DNA of 13,771 bases from Pseudomonadota bacterium (GTDB lineage: Bacteria; Pseudomonadota; Gammaproteobacteria; Pseudomonadales; Pseudomonadaceae), in contig JAEWGL010000010.1 in the NCBI GenBank assembly GCA_023388335.1, forward strand, positions 1-13,771, in the 5' to 3' direction. The notes under the pieces were generated by a model. It was given only the letters and a program-made list of their open reading frames with translations. It did no database searches and was not told where the DNA came from. The stretch's first letter is position 1. Every line of letters begins with the position of its first letter. The translations under genes and the position numbers were made by a program. Positions 13,134 through 13,771 of the stretch are shown here, in pieces.

Positions 13134-13771
13134 TTGTTCTTTGAGCGCCACGGTGGTGGTGAGCGAGCACTCCTCGTTCACTTGGAAAATCAGAACCCTG
13201 AGGCGCGCGAAGACCCGCAGGAGTTTCAGGAGCTGGCGTTGTCGGCCGGCGCCGATATCGTCGCGTTCGCCAATGTGGCGCGACATCAGCCTACCGCCAA
13301 GTTCCTGATCGGCAGTGGCAAGGTCGAGGAACTGCGCGACTTGGTCAAGACCGAACATGCGGATCTGGTGATTTTCAATCACACCCTCACGCCCAGCCAG
13401 GAACGTAACCTCGAGCGCGTCTTCGAGTGTCGCGTGCTGGACCGTACCGGGCTGATCCTCGACATCTTCGCCCAGCGGGCGCGTACCCATGAAGGCAAGC
13501 TGCAGGTCGAACTGGCCCAGCTCGAGCACATGAGCACGCGGCTGGTACGTGGCTGGACCCACCTTGAGCGGCAGAAGGGTGGCATCGGCCTGCGTGGTCC
13601 GGGTGAGACCCAGCTCGAGACCGACCGCCGCCTGCTGCGGGTGCGCCTGCGGCAGATCAAGGCACGCCTGGAGAAGGTTCGTAGCCAGCGCGAGCAGGCT
13701 CGTCGCGGACGCCGTCGCGCGGACATCCCGTCGGTTTCGCTGGTAGGCTACACCAACGCCGGCAAGTCGAC
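13134..13771 (+). CDS. hflX: Ribosome-associated GTPase HflX, C-terminus cut off by window edge
   Basis: HflX is a GTPase that binds the 50S subunit and can split stalled or hibernating ribosomes under stress. The first 212 codons are present. They comprise the HflX N-terminal domain (about 1-130, including ANVARHQPTAKFLIGSGKVEEL), the glycine-rich linker GGIGLRGPGETQLETDRR (149-166), a basic coiled-coil region, and the beginning of the G domain, DIPSVSLVGYTNAGKST, where the window ends within the P-loop. It starts at TTG (13134). An in-frame stop at 13122-13124 excludes an earlier start, and AGGAG at 13123-13127 is six bases upstream. It lies directly behind hfq, the hfq-hflX order known in many gammaproteobacteria, and is normally followed by hflK and hflC. 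Confidence 0.96.
   Translation, partial: MFFERHGGGERALLVHLENQNPEAREDPQEFQELALSAGADIVAFANVARHQPTAKFLIGSGKVEELRDLVKTEHADLVIFNHTLTPSQERNLERVFECRVLDRTGLILDIFAQRARTHEGKLQVELAQLEHMSTRLVRGWTHLERQKGGIGLRGPGETQLETDRRLLRVRLRQIKARLEKVRSQREQARRGRRRADIPSVSLVGYTNAGKS

Overview
The window is a 13.8 kb piece of a GC-rich gammaproteobacterial chromosome. It is almost certainly from a Pseudomonas close to the P. putida group. The reasons are the protein sequences, the gene order as I recall it for Pseudomonas (motA-motB / rsgA / orn / queG / nnrD-tsaE-amiB-mutL-miaA-hfq-hflX), the strong third-position G/C bias, and a degenerate pair of REP-type inverted repeats. No database was searched; all identifications come from reading motifs.

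Left part (1-3409): the 5' two thirds of a degenerate HDOD-domain protein gene lies on the minus strand and runs off the left edge. It is divergent from motA-motB, the flagellar stator pair. A good match to a sigma-28 (FliA) promoter, TACA-N15-GCCGATAA, sits in front of motA. Convergent to motB and 17 bases away is a 160-residue TIR-like gene on the minus strand. It is the one accessory-looking gene here, and a Gln occupies the position where TIR NADases usually have their catalytic Glu. Two inverted repeats of unknown role lie behind it, before the rsgA terminator.

Middle (3362-7077): rsgA (minus) and orn (plus) are divergent, covering 30S-subunit maturation and nano-RNA degradation. A TRIC/UPF0126 membrane protein follows orn, then a REP-like inverted pair, then queG (minus; last step of queuosine synthesis).

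Right part (7144-13771): a tightly packed plus-strand cluster, nnrD-tsaE-amiB-mutL-miaA-hfq-hflX, with mostly overlapping or near-zero junctions until a 96-base AT-rich leader before hfq. The products serve NAD(P)HX repair, tRNA t6A and i6A37 modification, septal peptidoglycan cleavage, mismatch repair, sRNA-based regulation and a ribosome-associated GTPase. hflX starts at TTG and is cut by the right edge inside its P-loop.

Most of the window is conserved housekeeping sequence. I found no clear new multi-gene system. The most interesting items are the TIR-like gene, the FliA promoter, the NnrD that lacks its usual epimerase half, and the unexplained dyads upstream of the TIR gene. No tRNA, rRNA, CRISPR array, insertion sequence or prophage gene was seen.
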